Of a stretch of 64,000 nt of DNA, positions 1 to 8,145 are shown in pieces. Every line of letters starts with the position of its first letter. Position 1 is the stretch's first letter. A model generated the notes under the pieces. That model made no database searches and was not told where the DNA came from. It saw nothing but the letters and a program-made list of their open reading frames with translations. This DNA comes from Neobacillus mesonae (GTDB lineage: Bacteria > Bacillota > Bacilli > Bacillales > Cytobacillaceae): the NCBI RefSeq assembly GCF_001636315.1, contig NZ_KV440949.1, positions 99,703-163,702 of the forward strand. The letters run 5' to 3'. The translations under genes were made by a program, and so were the position numbers.

Positions 1-72
1 TCTATTTATAGACCATTACAAAGATCACATATCGTCCCCCATTGACAATGAATAAAAGAATTTTGGACATCA

Positions 73-123
73 ATCGGGTGTCAGGCACCATGTGAAAATT
101 TCACATGGTGCCTGACACCCGAT
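73..123. repeat. Perfect palindromic dispersed repeat, copy 1
   Basis: This is a 51-bp perfect inverted repeat centred on base 98. Each arm reads GGTGTCAGGCACC then ATGTGAAA, extended outward by ATCG. It starts 2 bp beyond the stop codon of the small ORF at 125-298. The transcript would form a very stable hairpin, but there is no U-tract beside it, so a terminator role is uncertain. Ten further full, split or half copies occur in the first 36 kb. Confidence 0.95.
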
Positions 124-124
124 T

Positions 125-298
125 TCATTTTGCGAACATTATTTGAATTTCATTTTCCGCCTCAATCATTCTTCCAAAACGGTAGCCTTCTATTAGTACA
201 TGCCTTTCGTGGTCATTTAGACGGCGGTTCCATTTGGTTTCCAGATAGAAAATCACTTCATTGTAGAAAATGTCGGGATATTCAAAGGGTTCATTCAT
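125..298 (-). CDS. Small hypothetical protein (57 aa)
   Basis: A 57-residue ORF starts with ATG at 298, preceded by a good ribosome binding site (GAGGTGA, about 7 nt upstream). The product is rich in charged and aromatic residues (EYPDIFYNEV, KWNRRLNDHE, RHVLIEGYRFGRM) and has no signal peptide or membrane segment. I do not recognise the family. The clear Shine-Dalgarno, the codon use and the palindromic repeat just after the stop, as for other genes here, argue that it is real. It lies downstream of, and on the same strand as, the DUF3800 gene, separated by about 150 bp. Confidence 0.6.
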   Translation of the reverse strand: MNEPFEYPDIFYNEVIFYLETKWNRRLNDHERHVLIEGYRFGRMIEAENEIQIMFAK

Positions 299-415
299 GA
301 ATCGCTCACCTCGTTGTCATAATTAGTTTATCAACATCTCCAGTCTTGTCTAATATCCCTATTAATATGATCGTTTTATGAAAAAACAAAAGACCAGCCA
401 CCTTCGGAAAGATCC

Positions 416-432
416 CATGGTGCCTGGCACTT
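416..432. repeat. Degenerate half copy of the palindromic repeat
   Basis: CATGGTGCCTGGCACT matches one arm of the dispersed palindrome with one substitution (TGACAC changed to TGGCAC) and has no partner arm. It lies about 19 bp after the stop codon of the DUF3800 gene, the same 3'-end position as full copies. Confidence 0.7.
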
Positions 433-450
433 CCTCCATATTCTTTTCAT

Positions 451-1599
451 TTATTTAATCCCAATTTTGCTCATATCAATAACCTTTTTCAAATATTCGT
501 ATTCCTTTTCCTCCAAAATATCCACTTCATTGTTTGTAGCAACAAGGATCTGGTCCCTGCACTTTGCTAACCGTTGGATCATTGGATAAATTGTTAAACT
601 GGAGCGATTGACAAAATCATATAAATCATTTAAACAAACTGGCAGCTTGTACCCTTTAGAGCTGCTGGCAATAATGACACCGCTGTCACGGAGCTTGGAT
701 ACTATGTTGGAGCGGAAATAATGCTGGTTCATTTTTATATCCCTTAAGGCATTTAAGTTGTCGAGAATTTCTTGTGTATAAACATATTCATCCGGATTTT
801 CTTTCAAATTAAATAAAAGAAACTTTAAAAAATCAATCCGCAGCCGTTCATCGTCTTCTTCAGTCTTTTTATGTTTTTCAATATAGTTATAGGTTAATGT
901 TACTGCCTGTTTGATAATGATTTCTTCGTATTGGGATTCTTGATGATTTGATTTGTAGTCATACAGAAAATGAGTATAATCTTGAGGTAATAAATTGATC
1001 GCGGCTATTTTATGTTTTATTAATTTGTATAAAGTCCGATATTGATTAGAAAAATGGGCACGGTCATACCCTTTTGCGAGGATCGCCGCCACTAGGTTAG
1101 CTAGTTGTAAAAGCAAGTCCGATTTGGTCTGATTGAAGCCGAATATAGAATAATTAAATAAATCTGGAATACTGTTCGTTTTTACATATTGGTGAAACTC
1201 TCGCAAAAATGGTTTCGAATCTTGTATGTCTGTGACTAAGTCCAGCTGCTCGAAACTGCGATTGAGATCCTCATAAATCATGCGATTAACGTACCGAATA
1301 AACGGCTTTGAATGCATCACACCGCTCTCTTCTCTTATCTTTCTTTTATCAATCACATACGCATAAATGCTAAAAGGTAAATCCTTAAGTTCGGTTAAAA
1401 TTTGAACAAGGTCTTCATCTGTGAATGTTGTACTGCCTTGAAAACATTGAATCTTTCGCATTTCCGTTTCCAGTAATTCTAAGTTAGAATCCTTAACTAG
1501 AATAGAAACGATAATAAAATGCGTTGACATTCCCTGATGACTAAAGTCAAACCGGTAATCCCCACACTCATCGATAAAAGCATACTGAATCTCTTCCAT
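451..1599 (-). CDS. DUF3800 domain-containing protein
   Basis: The N-terminus (AFIDECGDYRF near residue 7, then THFIIVSILV) is typical of DUF3800 proteins, which are predicted to have an RNase H-like fold with an early acidic D-E pair; function is not established. The protein is 382 aa from the ATG at 1599. An upstream in-frame ATG at 1647 exists, but the later start has a purine-rich GGGGGCGGGG stretch before it and begins directly at the domain. The C-terminal half is helical and looks like a winged or helical extension. DUF3800 genes are often found in accessory DNA and near mobile elements, and here the gene is flanked by copies of the palindromic repeat and by a nested second repeat. No partner gene suggests a defence role. 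Confidence 0.8.
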   Translation of the reverse strand: MEEIQYAFIDECGDYRFDFSHQGMSTHFIIVSILVKDSNLELLETEMRKIQCFQGSTTFTDEDLVQILTELKDLPFSIYAYVIDKRKIREESGVMHSKPFIRYVNRMIYEDLNRSFEQLDLVTDIQDSKPFLREFHQYVKTNSIPDLFNYSIFGFNQTKSDLLLQLANLVAAILAKGYDRAHFSNQYRTLYKLIKHKIAAINLLPQDYTHFLYDYKSNHQESQYEEIIIKQAVTLTYNYIEKHKKTEEDDERLRIDFLKFLLFNLKENPDEYVYTQEILDNLNALRDIKMNQHYFRSNIVSKLRDSGVIIASSSKGYKLPVCLNDLYDFVNRSSLTIYPMIQRLAKCRDQILVATNNEVDILEEKEYEYLKKVIDMSKIGIK

Positions 1600-1679
1600 G
1601 GCCCCGCCCCCAATATACACATTATCCTTTCTATACAATTTCAACACACTATCTAAAGAAACCTTCTTTTATCTAAAAA

Positions 1680-1849
1680 GGGTGTCAGGCACCAAGAAAA
1701 GCTCCTGCGCTTTGATCAGCTCCGACAAGCATAAGACGCGCCGGCCTAAAGGTTGCTTTTTAACCTTTTGGACGGATTGGCTTATGACTCGCAGGGCTAA
1801 GCGCTGGAGCTAGACATGTGAATTTTTCACATGGTGCCTGACACCCGAT
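1680..1849. repeat. Palindromic repeat (copy 2) split by a second repeat element
   Basis: The left arm GGTGTCAGGCACCA (1681-1694) and the centre plus right arm (1815-1849) are the two parts of one palindrome, separated by about 120 bp. The intervening DNA has its own terminal inverted repeats, AGCTCCTGCGCTT at 1700-1712 and AAGCGCTGGAGCT at 1799-1811, which match in 12 of 13 positions. The right end of the insert, read on the minus strand, is TGTCTAGCTCCAGCGC, the same start as an element in the 23S-5S rRNA spacer. The dinucleotide CA is present on both sides of the insert. Confidence 0.8.
1694..1816 (-). repeat. TAGCTCCAGCG-type palindromic element inserted in another repeat
   Basis: An element of about 120 bp with 13-bp terminal inverted repeats and internal inverted segments (CATAAG and CTTATG; an AAAGGTT-GCTTTTT-AACCTTT hairpin). 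It carries no ORF of its own. Non-coding repeats beginning TGTCTAGCTCCAGCG are, to my knowledge, widespread in Bacillus-group genomes; a second example lies at 63470. It is probably a mobile or formerly mobile non-autonomous element. Confidence 0.65.
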
Positions 1850-1858
1850 TTGATATTC

Positions 1859-3211
1859 CTATTTCAATGCGTTGATTGCGTTGATTAGTCCGTTGCCGGA
1901 TTTTTCGTCATAGCCTGGATTGAAGATGTCTTCAGCTGATTGGAGAATAATACTTTTTACTTGTGCTGGTTTTAGTTTGTCCTTACCGTGTTGGGCGATA
2001 ATGACGCCGGCAAGAGCAGCTACTTTTGGTGCTGCCATGGATGTACCTGCTTTATAACCCCAGCCTCCAGGGACAGTAGCCAAGCAAAGGTAGGAGTTAT
2101 CTCTTCCTTCTTTTGTTTCTGGATTATAGTTTGGCCCTAAATCTCCACCTGGAGCCATTACATCAATTTTTCCTACGCCATAGTTTGAGTAGTATGCCAA
2201 ATTCTTTAATTGGCCGCCAGCAGAAACTCGAATCATATTCTGATTGCTTGGACTCCTGTGTGTAGCCCCTTTGTCATCTCCGGAAAGTTTTCCTGGGCTG
2301 CTAATATCCACAGCGTTATTCCCTGCAGAACCAACCACAGTCACACCTTTTTGGATCGCATATTGTATGGCACGATTAAACATGTTTACGTCGGCTACAA
2401 CATCTTTTGTGGCATATTCTGGGTCTTGGAACCAATCATAGCCTCCGAGCGACATATTAACGACATCCACATTATCATCTGCCGCTGTCATTAAAGCTTC
2501 TGCAATATCTGCTGTTGATGCGCTTCCCGTAGGGCCGAAGACACGATAAGATGCCACTTTAAGGTCAGGTCCAATCCCTAATGTTCTGCCTTTTGCTGCA
2601 ATCGAACCTGCTACGTGTGTACCGTGTCCGTTTTCATCTTTAGGATCTGAGTAACCTGGAACAAATGATTTTCCGTAGGCATAATTCTCTTTTAAATCCG
2701 GATGAGTGTAGTCAATACCAGTATCAATCACCGCAACTACAATGTCGTCTCCTGATACTGGCTTTCCAGTACCGCCCTGTAATGTCCACGATTCCCCATT
2801 ATTGGTAACTTGCTTTATATCCCACTGGAATTGTTCATATAGATCTGCCTTAACTGGAGCTGCCTCAGCATATGTAACGGATGCTTCAACCGCTGGTGTC
2901 TCCGCGTACACTTTGTTTTCTACTCCAGCTTCAGCTACCAAGGAGGATTTTCTTACCTCGCTTAAGAAATTCGGATTGTTTGAGGAAACTTCAACAGCCC
3001 CTAATTTATCAAGCTTTTGCTGTACTTTCCCGCCTGCTTTCGTAAGCAATGCTTCGTAACCCGACGGCAGCTTGCTTTCATCCTTAAAAACGACTATGTA
3101 CTTCTTTTCAAGTGATTGTGCATGGCTTACACTGAAACCGCTTGCAAAAAATGTGGAAGCACCTAATGTTAAACTAAGCGCACCTGCAAAAAATGCTTTT
3201 TTCATCTTCAT
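1859..3211 (-). CDS. Secreted subtilisin-like serine protease (S8 family)
   Basis: A 450-aa extracellular protease precursor. A Sec signal peptide occupies roughly residues 1-31 (KKAFFAG, hydrophobic core, SHAQS), followed by an I9-type propeptide (KKYIVVFKDES, about 37-100) that normally acts as intramolecular chaperone and inhibitor. The catalytic triad is visible: Asp in VVAVIDTGID (about 163), His in ENGHGTHVAG (about 196) and Ser in AGTSMAAPKVA (about 391); the oxyanion Asn is in SAGNNA. The start at 3211 follows AAAGGAGG. It is monocistronic, with palindromic repeats downstream (to 1849) and upstream (3442-3484). It most likely scavenges peptides from environmental protein; close to typical subtilisin pre-pro length but with a longer pro-to-mature linker. 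Confidence 0.93.
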   Translation of the reverse strand: MKMKKAFFAGALSLTLGASTFFASGFSVSHAQSLEKKYIVVFKDESKLPSGYEALLTKAGGKVQQKLDKLGAVEVSSNNPNFLSEVRKSSLVAEAGVENKVYAETPAVEASVTYAEAAPVKADLYEQFQWDIKQVTNNGESWTLQGGTGKPVSGDDIVVAVIDTGIDYTHPDLKENYAYGKSFVPGYSDPKDENGHGTHVAGSIAAKGRTLGIGPDLKVASYRVFGPTGSASTADIAEALMTAADDNVDVVNMSLGGYDWFQDPEYATKDVVADVNMFNRAIQYAIQKGVTVVGSAGNNAVDISSPGKLSGDDKGATHRSPSNQNMIRVSAGGQLKNLAYYSNYGVGKIDVMAPGGDLGPNYNPETKEGRDNSYLCLATVPGGWGYKAGTSMAAPKVAALAGVIIAQHGKDKLKPAQVKSIILQSAEDIFNPGYDEKSGNGLINAINALK

Positions 3212-3441
3212 CTAGAAGACCTCCTTTATCTATTTCCTAAATTTGATTATATTTGAAATCACTGGATGGACGAGAGTTTTCTTTCGACACGATCCAAACA
3301 CGTTATCCGACTTTAGAATTACAAGAATACATTTTATTGAAAATAATTAATTAACAAAGATTACTTTCCCTTGTTGATGAAGACCGAATCCAATCGAACT
3401 TTGTCGAAACTATGATTCTTATATCTCAAAAAACAAAGAAA

Positions 3442-3484
3442 GATGTCGGCACCATGTGAAATTTTCACATGGTGCCTGACACCC
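3442..3484. repeat. Palindromic dispersed repeat, copy 3
   Basis: An inverted repeat with an intact right arm (GGTGCCTGACACCC) and a slightly degraded left arm (GATGTCGGCACC, one base missing). The centre is ATGTGAAATTTTCACAT. It lies 26 bp downstream of the stop codon of the aminotransferase gene that ends at 3510. Confidence 0.9.
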
Positions 3485-3509
3485 TAAACATGTTCAATAT
3501 TTAATATCA

Positions 3510-4886
3510 TTAAAGAGTTTTCTCAAATGCAGTTAATGCATCGTCAACAATGCTGATAATTTCTTCCACTTCTTCTTTATTAATAATGAGAGGCGGAGCA
3601 ATTGCTACGATATTCTTACCCTCTTCAAAATCAGCAGCTCTCAAAATTAATTTATTATTAAAGCAATGTTCAACAACAAACGACGCGGCCCGAATAGATT
3701 GTTCGAATGGTGTATCCGTATCAGGATCTGCCTGTAGATCAAAACCTGCCAGCAATCCAATTGCTCTTGGCTTTGTAAAATGCTTATGTTTATTAGCTAA
3801 GTATTCAAAACCATTCTTAAGAACCAATTCCATATTTTTCGCGTTCTCAATCAGGTTATCTCGTTCAATAATTTCCAAGTTTTTCAAAGCTACAGCACAC
3901 GCCGTCGGGTGACCACTATACGTAAAACCGTGACCGAGAATCTGATCATGCTCATTTAAAGTATCCCTAATTTCTTTATTAACCATGACCCCGCCGAGCT
4001 GGGCATAACCGCTGGTAATTCCTTTAGCCACACTCATGATATCTGGAACAACGTCCCAGTTATCAACACCAAACCACTTACCTGTACGGCCAAATCCGCA
4101 AATAACTTCATCAGCAATCAGCAAGATTTCATTTGCTTTACATAGTTCTTTGACTGCTTTTAAGTAACCATCAGGGGAAACATGGACACCGCCCGCACCT
4201 TGAATTGGCTCTAAAATAACTGCAGCAATATTCTCTGCACCCACTTTTTCAATCGTATCTCGAATACAGCCTTCATAGTTTGAATCCGTTTTATCGCCTA
4301 ACTCACAATTCGTAACATGGCCTCTTGCATTAATAATGTCAATATCCCTAGAGCCAGCAAAATTATGGAAGGCTTCAATTCCAGTAGCGGATCCTGCAGA
4401 AACAGTTGCCCCGTGATAACTCCGGGTAATAGAGATAATTTTTTTCTTCGCTTTGCGGCCTTTTAAATTCCAATAGAATCTTGCTAGTTTAAAGGCTGTA
4501 TCATTGGATTCCGATCCGCCAGAAGTATAGAAAATAGCACTTAAATCACCAGGAGCAACGGAGACGACCTTTTGGGCCAACCGGACTGCATTTGGGTTCG
4601 AATAGCTATAAAATGAAGAACTATAAGCGATGGTGCTTAGCTGATCATATGCCGCTTTGGCTAGTTCTTGATTTCCATGTCCTAAATTTACATTCCAAAG
4701 CATTGAAACACCATCTATATACGTGTCCCCTTTTACATCTGTTACCCGAATACCTTTACCCTCTTGAAAAATAATTTTCGGTCCTTTTTCCTGAAATAAC
4801 TTAGGAACAGTCGTCGGGTGTAAGTAGTGCTTCTTATCCAACTCGATAAGTTCTTGAATTTCGGGTAAAGCTTGAGAGATTGTCAT
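3510..4886 (-). CDS. Class III PLP-dependent aminotransferase (omega-amino acid/putrescine-pyruvate type)
   Basis: A 458-aa cytoplasmic fold-type I aminotransferase. Visible hallmarks are the phosphate-binding GGSES (about 123-127), RSYHGAT, the cofactor-binding Asp in LIADEVICGFGRTG (about 259) and the Schiff-base lysine in VAKGITSG (about 288). The family moves amino groups from beta-alanine, GABA, putrescine or similar terminal amines to pyruvate or 2-oxoglutarate. Its neighbours upstream on the same strand are an APC permease, an NCS1 permease, an aldehyde dehydrogenase and an acetylpolyamine-amidohydrolase-like enzyme. I infer that it deaminates putrescine or a similar diamine to the aminoaldehyde used by that dehydrogenase. 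A consensus promoter lies at 5062-5090, so it may be transcribed separately. Substrate is not certain. Confidence 0.88.
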   Translation of the reverse strand: MTISQALPEIQELIELDKKHYLHPTTVPKLFQEKGPKIIFQEGKGIRVTDVKGDTYIDGVSMLWNVNLGHGNQELAKAAYDQLSTIAYSSSFYSYSNPNAVRLAQKVVSVAPGDLSAIFYTSGGSESNDTAFKLARFYWNLKGRKAKKKIISITRSYHGATVSAGSATGIEAFHNFAGSRDIDIINARGHVTNCELGDKTDSNYEGCIRDTIEKVGAENIAAVILEPIQGAGGVHVSPDGYLKAVKELCKANEILLIADEVICGFGRTGKWFGVDNWDVVPDIMSVAKGITSGYAQLGGVMVNKEIRDTLNEHDQILGHGFTYSGHPTACAVALKNLEIIERDNLIENAKNMELVLKNGFEYLANKHKHFTKPRAIGLLAGFDLQADPDTDTPFEQSIRAASFVVEHCFNNKLILRAADFEEGKNIVAIAPPLIINKEEVEEIISIVDDALTAFEKTL

Positions 4887-5061
4887 AGAATAAAGCCTCC
4901 TAAAAATTTTTTAAAGCAGAGATCCAACCCTTCAAGTTTGTTCTTTATTTGATAGCACTCTACGTAAATGGGACTAGATAAGCATAGATTTATGTGTGAG
5001 TTTTAAACATCAATCTCCTAATCCGATTAAAGGATTGAATCCCTAAGTATTCCTTAAATGT

Positions 5062-5090
5062 AATATACCTACAATGTATAAGTTTGTCAA
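5062..5090 (-). promoter_or_regulatory. Sigma-A promoter of the class III aminotransferase gene
   Basis: On the minus strand TTGACA (5090-5085) is followed after exactly 17 bp by TATATT (5067-5062). It lies about 175 bp upstream of the aminotransferase start at 4886. An imperfect hairpin (CAATC...GGATTG, near 5011-5036) lies in the leader. Confidence 0.75.
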
Positions 5091-5131
5091 TTATAAATAT
5101 TTAATATATTCTAAAAATTATAATCAGAGTT

Positions 5132-6568
5132 TTATATATTCACCCCTTTTCCCTCATTAATTGGACTATTTAATTGTTCTGACTCTCCCTCCTCCTCTTC
5201 GGTATGGCTGGTCAATACTTCAATCGGTGTTGTTTCAAAGATCCTTTTTTTCATAACAAACTTTACCCAACAAAAAGAATAAACTACTGTTAAAGTTAAA
5301 AATATTATTGTATAGGTGTAAATGTTCATTTTAATGGTTGGGTCCGGGAAAATATTAAAGATTACATATAGCATCCCGATTATACCAATTATTTGGAAGG
5401 TGAAACCGAACGGTGATTTGAACCCTCTTTTTATATTCGGATATTTAAGTCGTAAAATGATCACATTTAAATGGGCAATGATATAGGCAACCATCCAACA
5501 CAGACATCCGGCCAAAATAAATGTGGTAATCGACGAACTATTCGTTATTCCAATCAGTAAGAAGAACACAAACAGTAAAGACATGAAGAGAATCGCAACC
5601 CAAGGAATACCCCAGCGATTTAACTTACTAAAAACTTTCGGCATTTGACCTTCTAATGCCATTGCGTAAAGCATCCTTGAAATGGAGCTAATAAGAGTGT
5701 TTAACGTACTAGATGTCGCAAGGATTGTGACAATTCCCATCCAAATAAGTCCTGTGTCACCTAACATGGCTTTAGCTGCATCAACATGTGGTGAGGCAGA
5801 TTCTGCCAAACCTTCTAGTGGAGCGTACTTGATTGAAGCGAATCCAAAGATGAGGTCAGCAATGAAAATGATGACCAAACCTAAGATCATGGATAAGGGG
5901 ATATAGATTTTCGGTTTCTTAATTTCCTCAGCCAGCGGCGTAACAAACTCTACCCCTACGAAGAGCCAAAAGGCTAAAGCAGTTAAACTTAACACACCCC
6001 ATCCCATTGGATTAAAATCTAGTGTATTTGTCACAGGGGTCCCTGTGGCATTTCCTGTTAACCCAATAATCCCGAGTGTAACGGTGGATCCTATTAATAG
6101 GGTAGTTAATATTGTCTGCGTCCAACTGAAAACCTTAACACCAAATAAGTTACTAATACCTAGAAATAAAACAACCACAATGGATACCAATACTGGATTA
6201 ATTTTTACAGAAAAGACCTCTGTAACAATAAATCCTGAAATAGCCGCTTCCGCACTTCCTGCAAAAATAGTAACCAGAACATAACCGCTTATGACGGCAA
6301 CCATTCCAACAAACGGCCCCATTGCTGGCAGTGTAAAATGATTAATTCCTCCTGCCCGAGGAATAATTCCTGACAATTCAGAAAAAGAAAACGCAACACA
6401 TAGATTGAGGAATAAGGCAAATAGCATGGCAATGATGAAACCTTTACCTCCAATACCAAATCCCTGCCCTAATGATACTAATGCACTAGAGCTTACGACA
6501 ATTCCGACAGCTGTTGCCACTGCCCCCCATAATCCTAATGACCTGATTAATTGCTTACTCAATAGCAT
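5132..6568 (-). CDS. APC-family amino acid/polyamine permease
   Basis: A 478-aa integral membrane protein with about 12 hydrophobic segments and the APC N-terminal signature (LIRSLGLWGAVATAVGIVVSSSA, here cited by its key GxWxAV and GIVVSSS elements). The ATG at 6568 was chosen over an ATG 36 bp upstream because GAAGGGGGAATT lies directly before it. The C-terminus is acidic and cytoplasmic (HTEEEEGESE). The family imports amino acids, polyamines or related amines by proton symport or exchange. It sits between the aminotransferase and an NCS1 permease in the amine-degradation set, so putrescine or an omega-amino acid is a reasonable substrate guess, which the sequence alone does not prove. Confidence 0.85.
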   Translation of the reverse strand: MLLSKQLIRSLGLWGAVATAVGIVVSSSALVSLGQGFGIGGKGFIIAMLFALFLNLCVAFSFSELSGIIPRAGGINHFTLPAMGPFVGMVAVISGYVLVTIFAGSAEAAISGFIVTEVFSVKINPVLVSIVVVLFLGISNLFGVKVFSWTQTILTTLLIGSTVTLGIIGLTGNATGTPVTNTLDFNPMGWGVLSLTALAFWLFVGVEFVTPLAEEIKKPKIYIPLSMILGLVIIFIADLIFGFASIKYAPLEGLAESASPHVDAAKAMLGDTGLIWMGIVTILATSSTLNTLISSISRMLYAMALEGQMPKVFSKLNRWGIPWVAILFMSLLFVFFLLIGITNSSSITTFILAGCLCWMVAYIIAHLNVIILRLKYPNIKRGFKSPFGFTFQIIGIIGMLYVIFNIFPDPTIKMNIYTYTIIFLTLTVVYSFCWVKFVMKKRIFETTPIEVLTSHTEEEEGESEQLNSPINEGKGVNI

Positions 6569-6664
6569 AATTCCCCCTTCATTTGAAATAGGTTGATAAT
6601 ACACAACAGGGTATCAATTTAAAGAAATCGATTATCACAAATAAGTTTAAAATGAATGATCATC

Positions 6665-8041
6665 TTAAACAGTTCTCTCACTAGTCGAAGTAATATAGGT
6701 TCTTTTCTTCATTTTTTCATAGCCTAAATACATGCTTAGGGAAAGAACAATTCCTACTACCCATGCAATATCTAACCCATCCATCATTTTAGAAATAGGG
6801 CCTTGGTAGATTCCCGTATTGGTAAAAGGAATTTGACTAATGACTGTAATAAGATAAATGATAATAGAGCTAAGGCGTAATTTACCAAAAACACCATTTT
6901 TCTCGACAAAATCATCAGGCTTATAATCTTGCCGTTTAAGGAGGTAAAAATCGGTTAAGTTAATAACACTCCATGGGACAATAAAGAAAAGGATAAATCC
7001 TAGATAAAGCTGAAAATAGCCCATAAAATTACCAGCCCCAACCGTGGCCGCCAATGCTAAAAGACACCCGACCAGAAGAGAAGCTAGAACACGTATTTTG
7101 ATAGTTGTAGTGAATTTAACGAAATTACTTGCTATAGATAAGAGGATGATCCCTGCCCCATAAATATTTAACGAGTTGATTACAATCAATCCTAAAGATA
7201 ACAAAATGACAATAACAGTTCCCATACCACCGCCTAATTCCTTTATTTGTCCCATCACATTACCATCAATCACCATCGTTGCAACGGCTGCACCTAACAG
7301 CATCAGCCAAGTAGAGCTAAGAAAACTCCCTAAATAGCTGTAAACAAATGTTTTTTTAGACTCCTTTGGATGCATATATCTTGAATGGTCTGACACGTAG
7401 GGACCATAAGTGATTTGCCACGTTATTGAAATCGAGGTGGCAAGTATAAATTGGCTAAAGGAAAACCCTCCGCGATTTAGCATTTCCATCGAAATATTGC
7501 CAAGGACAAGGAACGTTAAAATAATAAAAATAATCGTGTAAACAATTGTGTATATTTTCATTGATTTCTGGATAAGACCCTGCCCATAAATTGCCAATAA
7601 CACCATCGGTATGAGGCTGAAGAGTACTGTTCCATTAATATTAATTCCCAATGTTTCATTAATCCCCTGACCAACTAACACGGTATTACTTGCTCCGTAT
7701 CCCATATACATAATAAAGACGATTAACATCGGTAAGATGACACCAAAATATCCAAACTGCGCTCTGCTTTGCATCACTTGCGGTATACCAAGTTTTGGAC
7801 CTTGTGCAGAATGGAGGGCCATGACAATGGCACCTAACGCATGGCCAAGAATAATGGATAACGCTGCCCACCAAAAATTCAATCCAATAACAATAGCTAA
7901 TGCTCCCGTAACTAATGTGGTAGAAACAGTATTGGCAGCATACCAAGTGAAGAATAATTCCTTTGGTTTACCTCTTCGCTCTTCTAATGGGATAAATTCG
8001 TAACTTTTTTGTTCAATAGAATTTGAATGTTGATCAGCCAT
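6665..8041 (-). CDS. NCS1-family purine/cytosine permease-like transporter
   Basis: A 458-aa protein with about 12 membrane segments. The N-terminal region (FIPLEERRGKPKELFFTWYAAN, key P-x-RRGKP and FTWYAAN) and TWQITYGPYVSDHSRYM are characteristic of the nucleobase:cation symporter-1 family (cytosine permease/CodB relatives). ATG at 8041 follows AGGAAGTGATAG. Members carry cytosine, purines, hydantoins, thiamine or related N-heterocycles. In this position, between an APC permease and an aldehyde dehydrogenase, it may carry a nitrogenous amine instead; the true substrate cannot be read from the sequence. Confidence 0.85.
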   Translation of the reverse strand: MADQHSNSIEQKSYEFIPLEERRGKPKELFFTWYAANTVSTTLVTGALAIVIGLNFWWAALSIILGHALGAIVMALHSAQGPKLGIPQVMQSRAQFGYFGVILPMLIVFIMYMGYGASNTVLVGQGINETLGININGTVLFSLIPMVLLAIYGQGLIQKSMKIYTIVYTIIFIILTFLVLGNISMEMLNRGGFSFSQFILATSISITWQITYGPYVSDHSRYMHPKESKKTFVYSYLGSFLSSTWLMLLGAAVATMVIDGNVMGQIKELGGGMGTVIVILLSLGLIVINSLNIYGAGIILLSIASNFVKFTTTIKIRVLASLLVGCLLALAATVGAGNFMGYFQLYLGFILFFIVPWSVINLTDFYLLKRQDYKPDDFVEKNGVFGKLRLSSIIIYLITVISQIPFTNTGIYQGPISKMMDGLDIAWVVGIVLSLSMYLGYEKMKKRTYITSTSERTV

Positions 8042-8145
8042 TCTATCACTTCCTTTTCATTTTTATATTTTTTAACATAGGAAAGGCTTCCATAAGAAGA
8101 TAATCCTATACTATCCTTCTATTCTTGGAAGCCTCTCAATTAAAA

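Noticed and set aside
92..104. The palindrome core (TGTGA...TCACA) as an FNR/CRP operator
   Set aside because: Half-sites match, but the spacing is 5 bp (TGTGA-N5-TCACA) instead of 6, and the copies lie at 3' ends of genes rather than upstream of promoters.
1598..1813. Forward ORF of 71 codons opposite the DUF3800 start
   Set aside because: It runs through two repeat elements, with no ribosome binding site and no recognisable protein.
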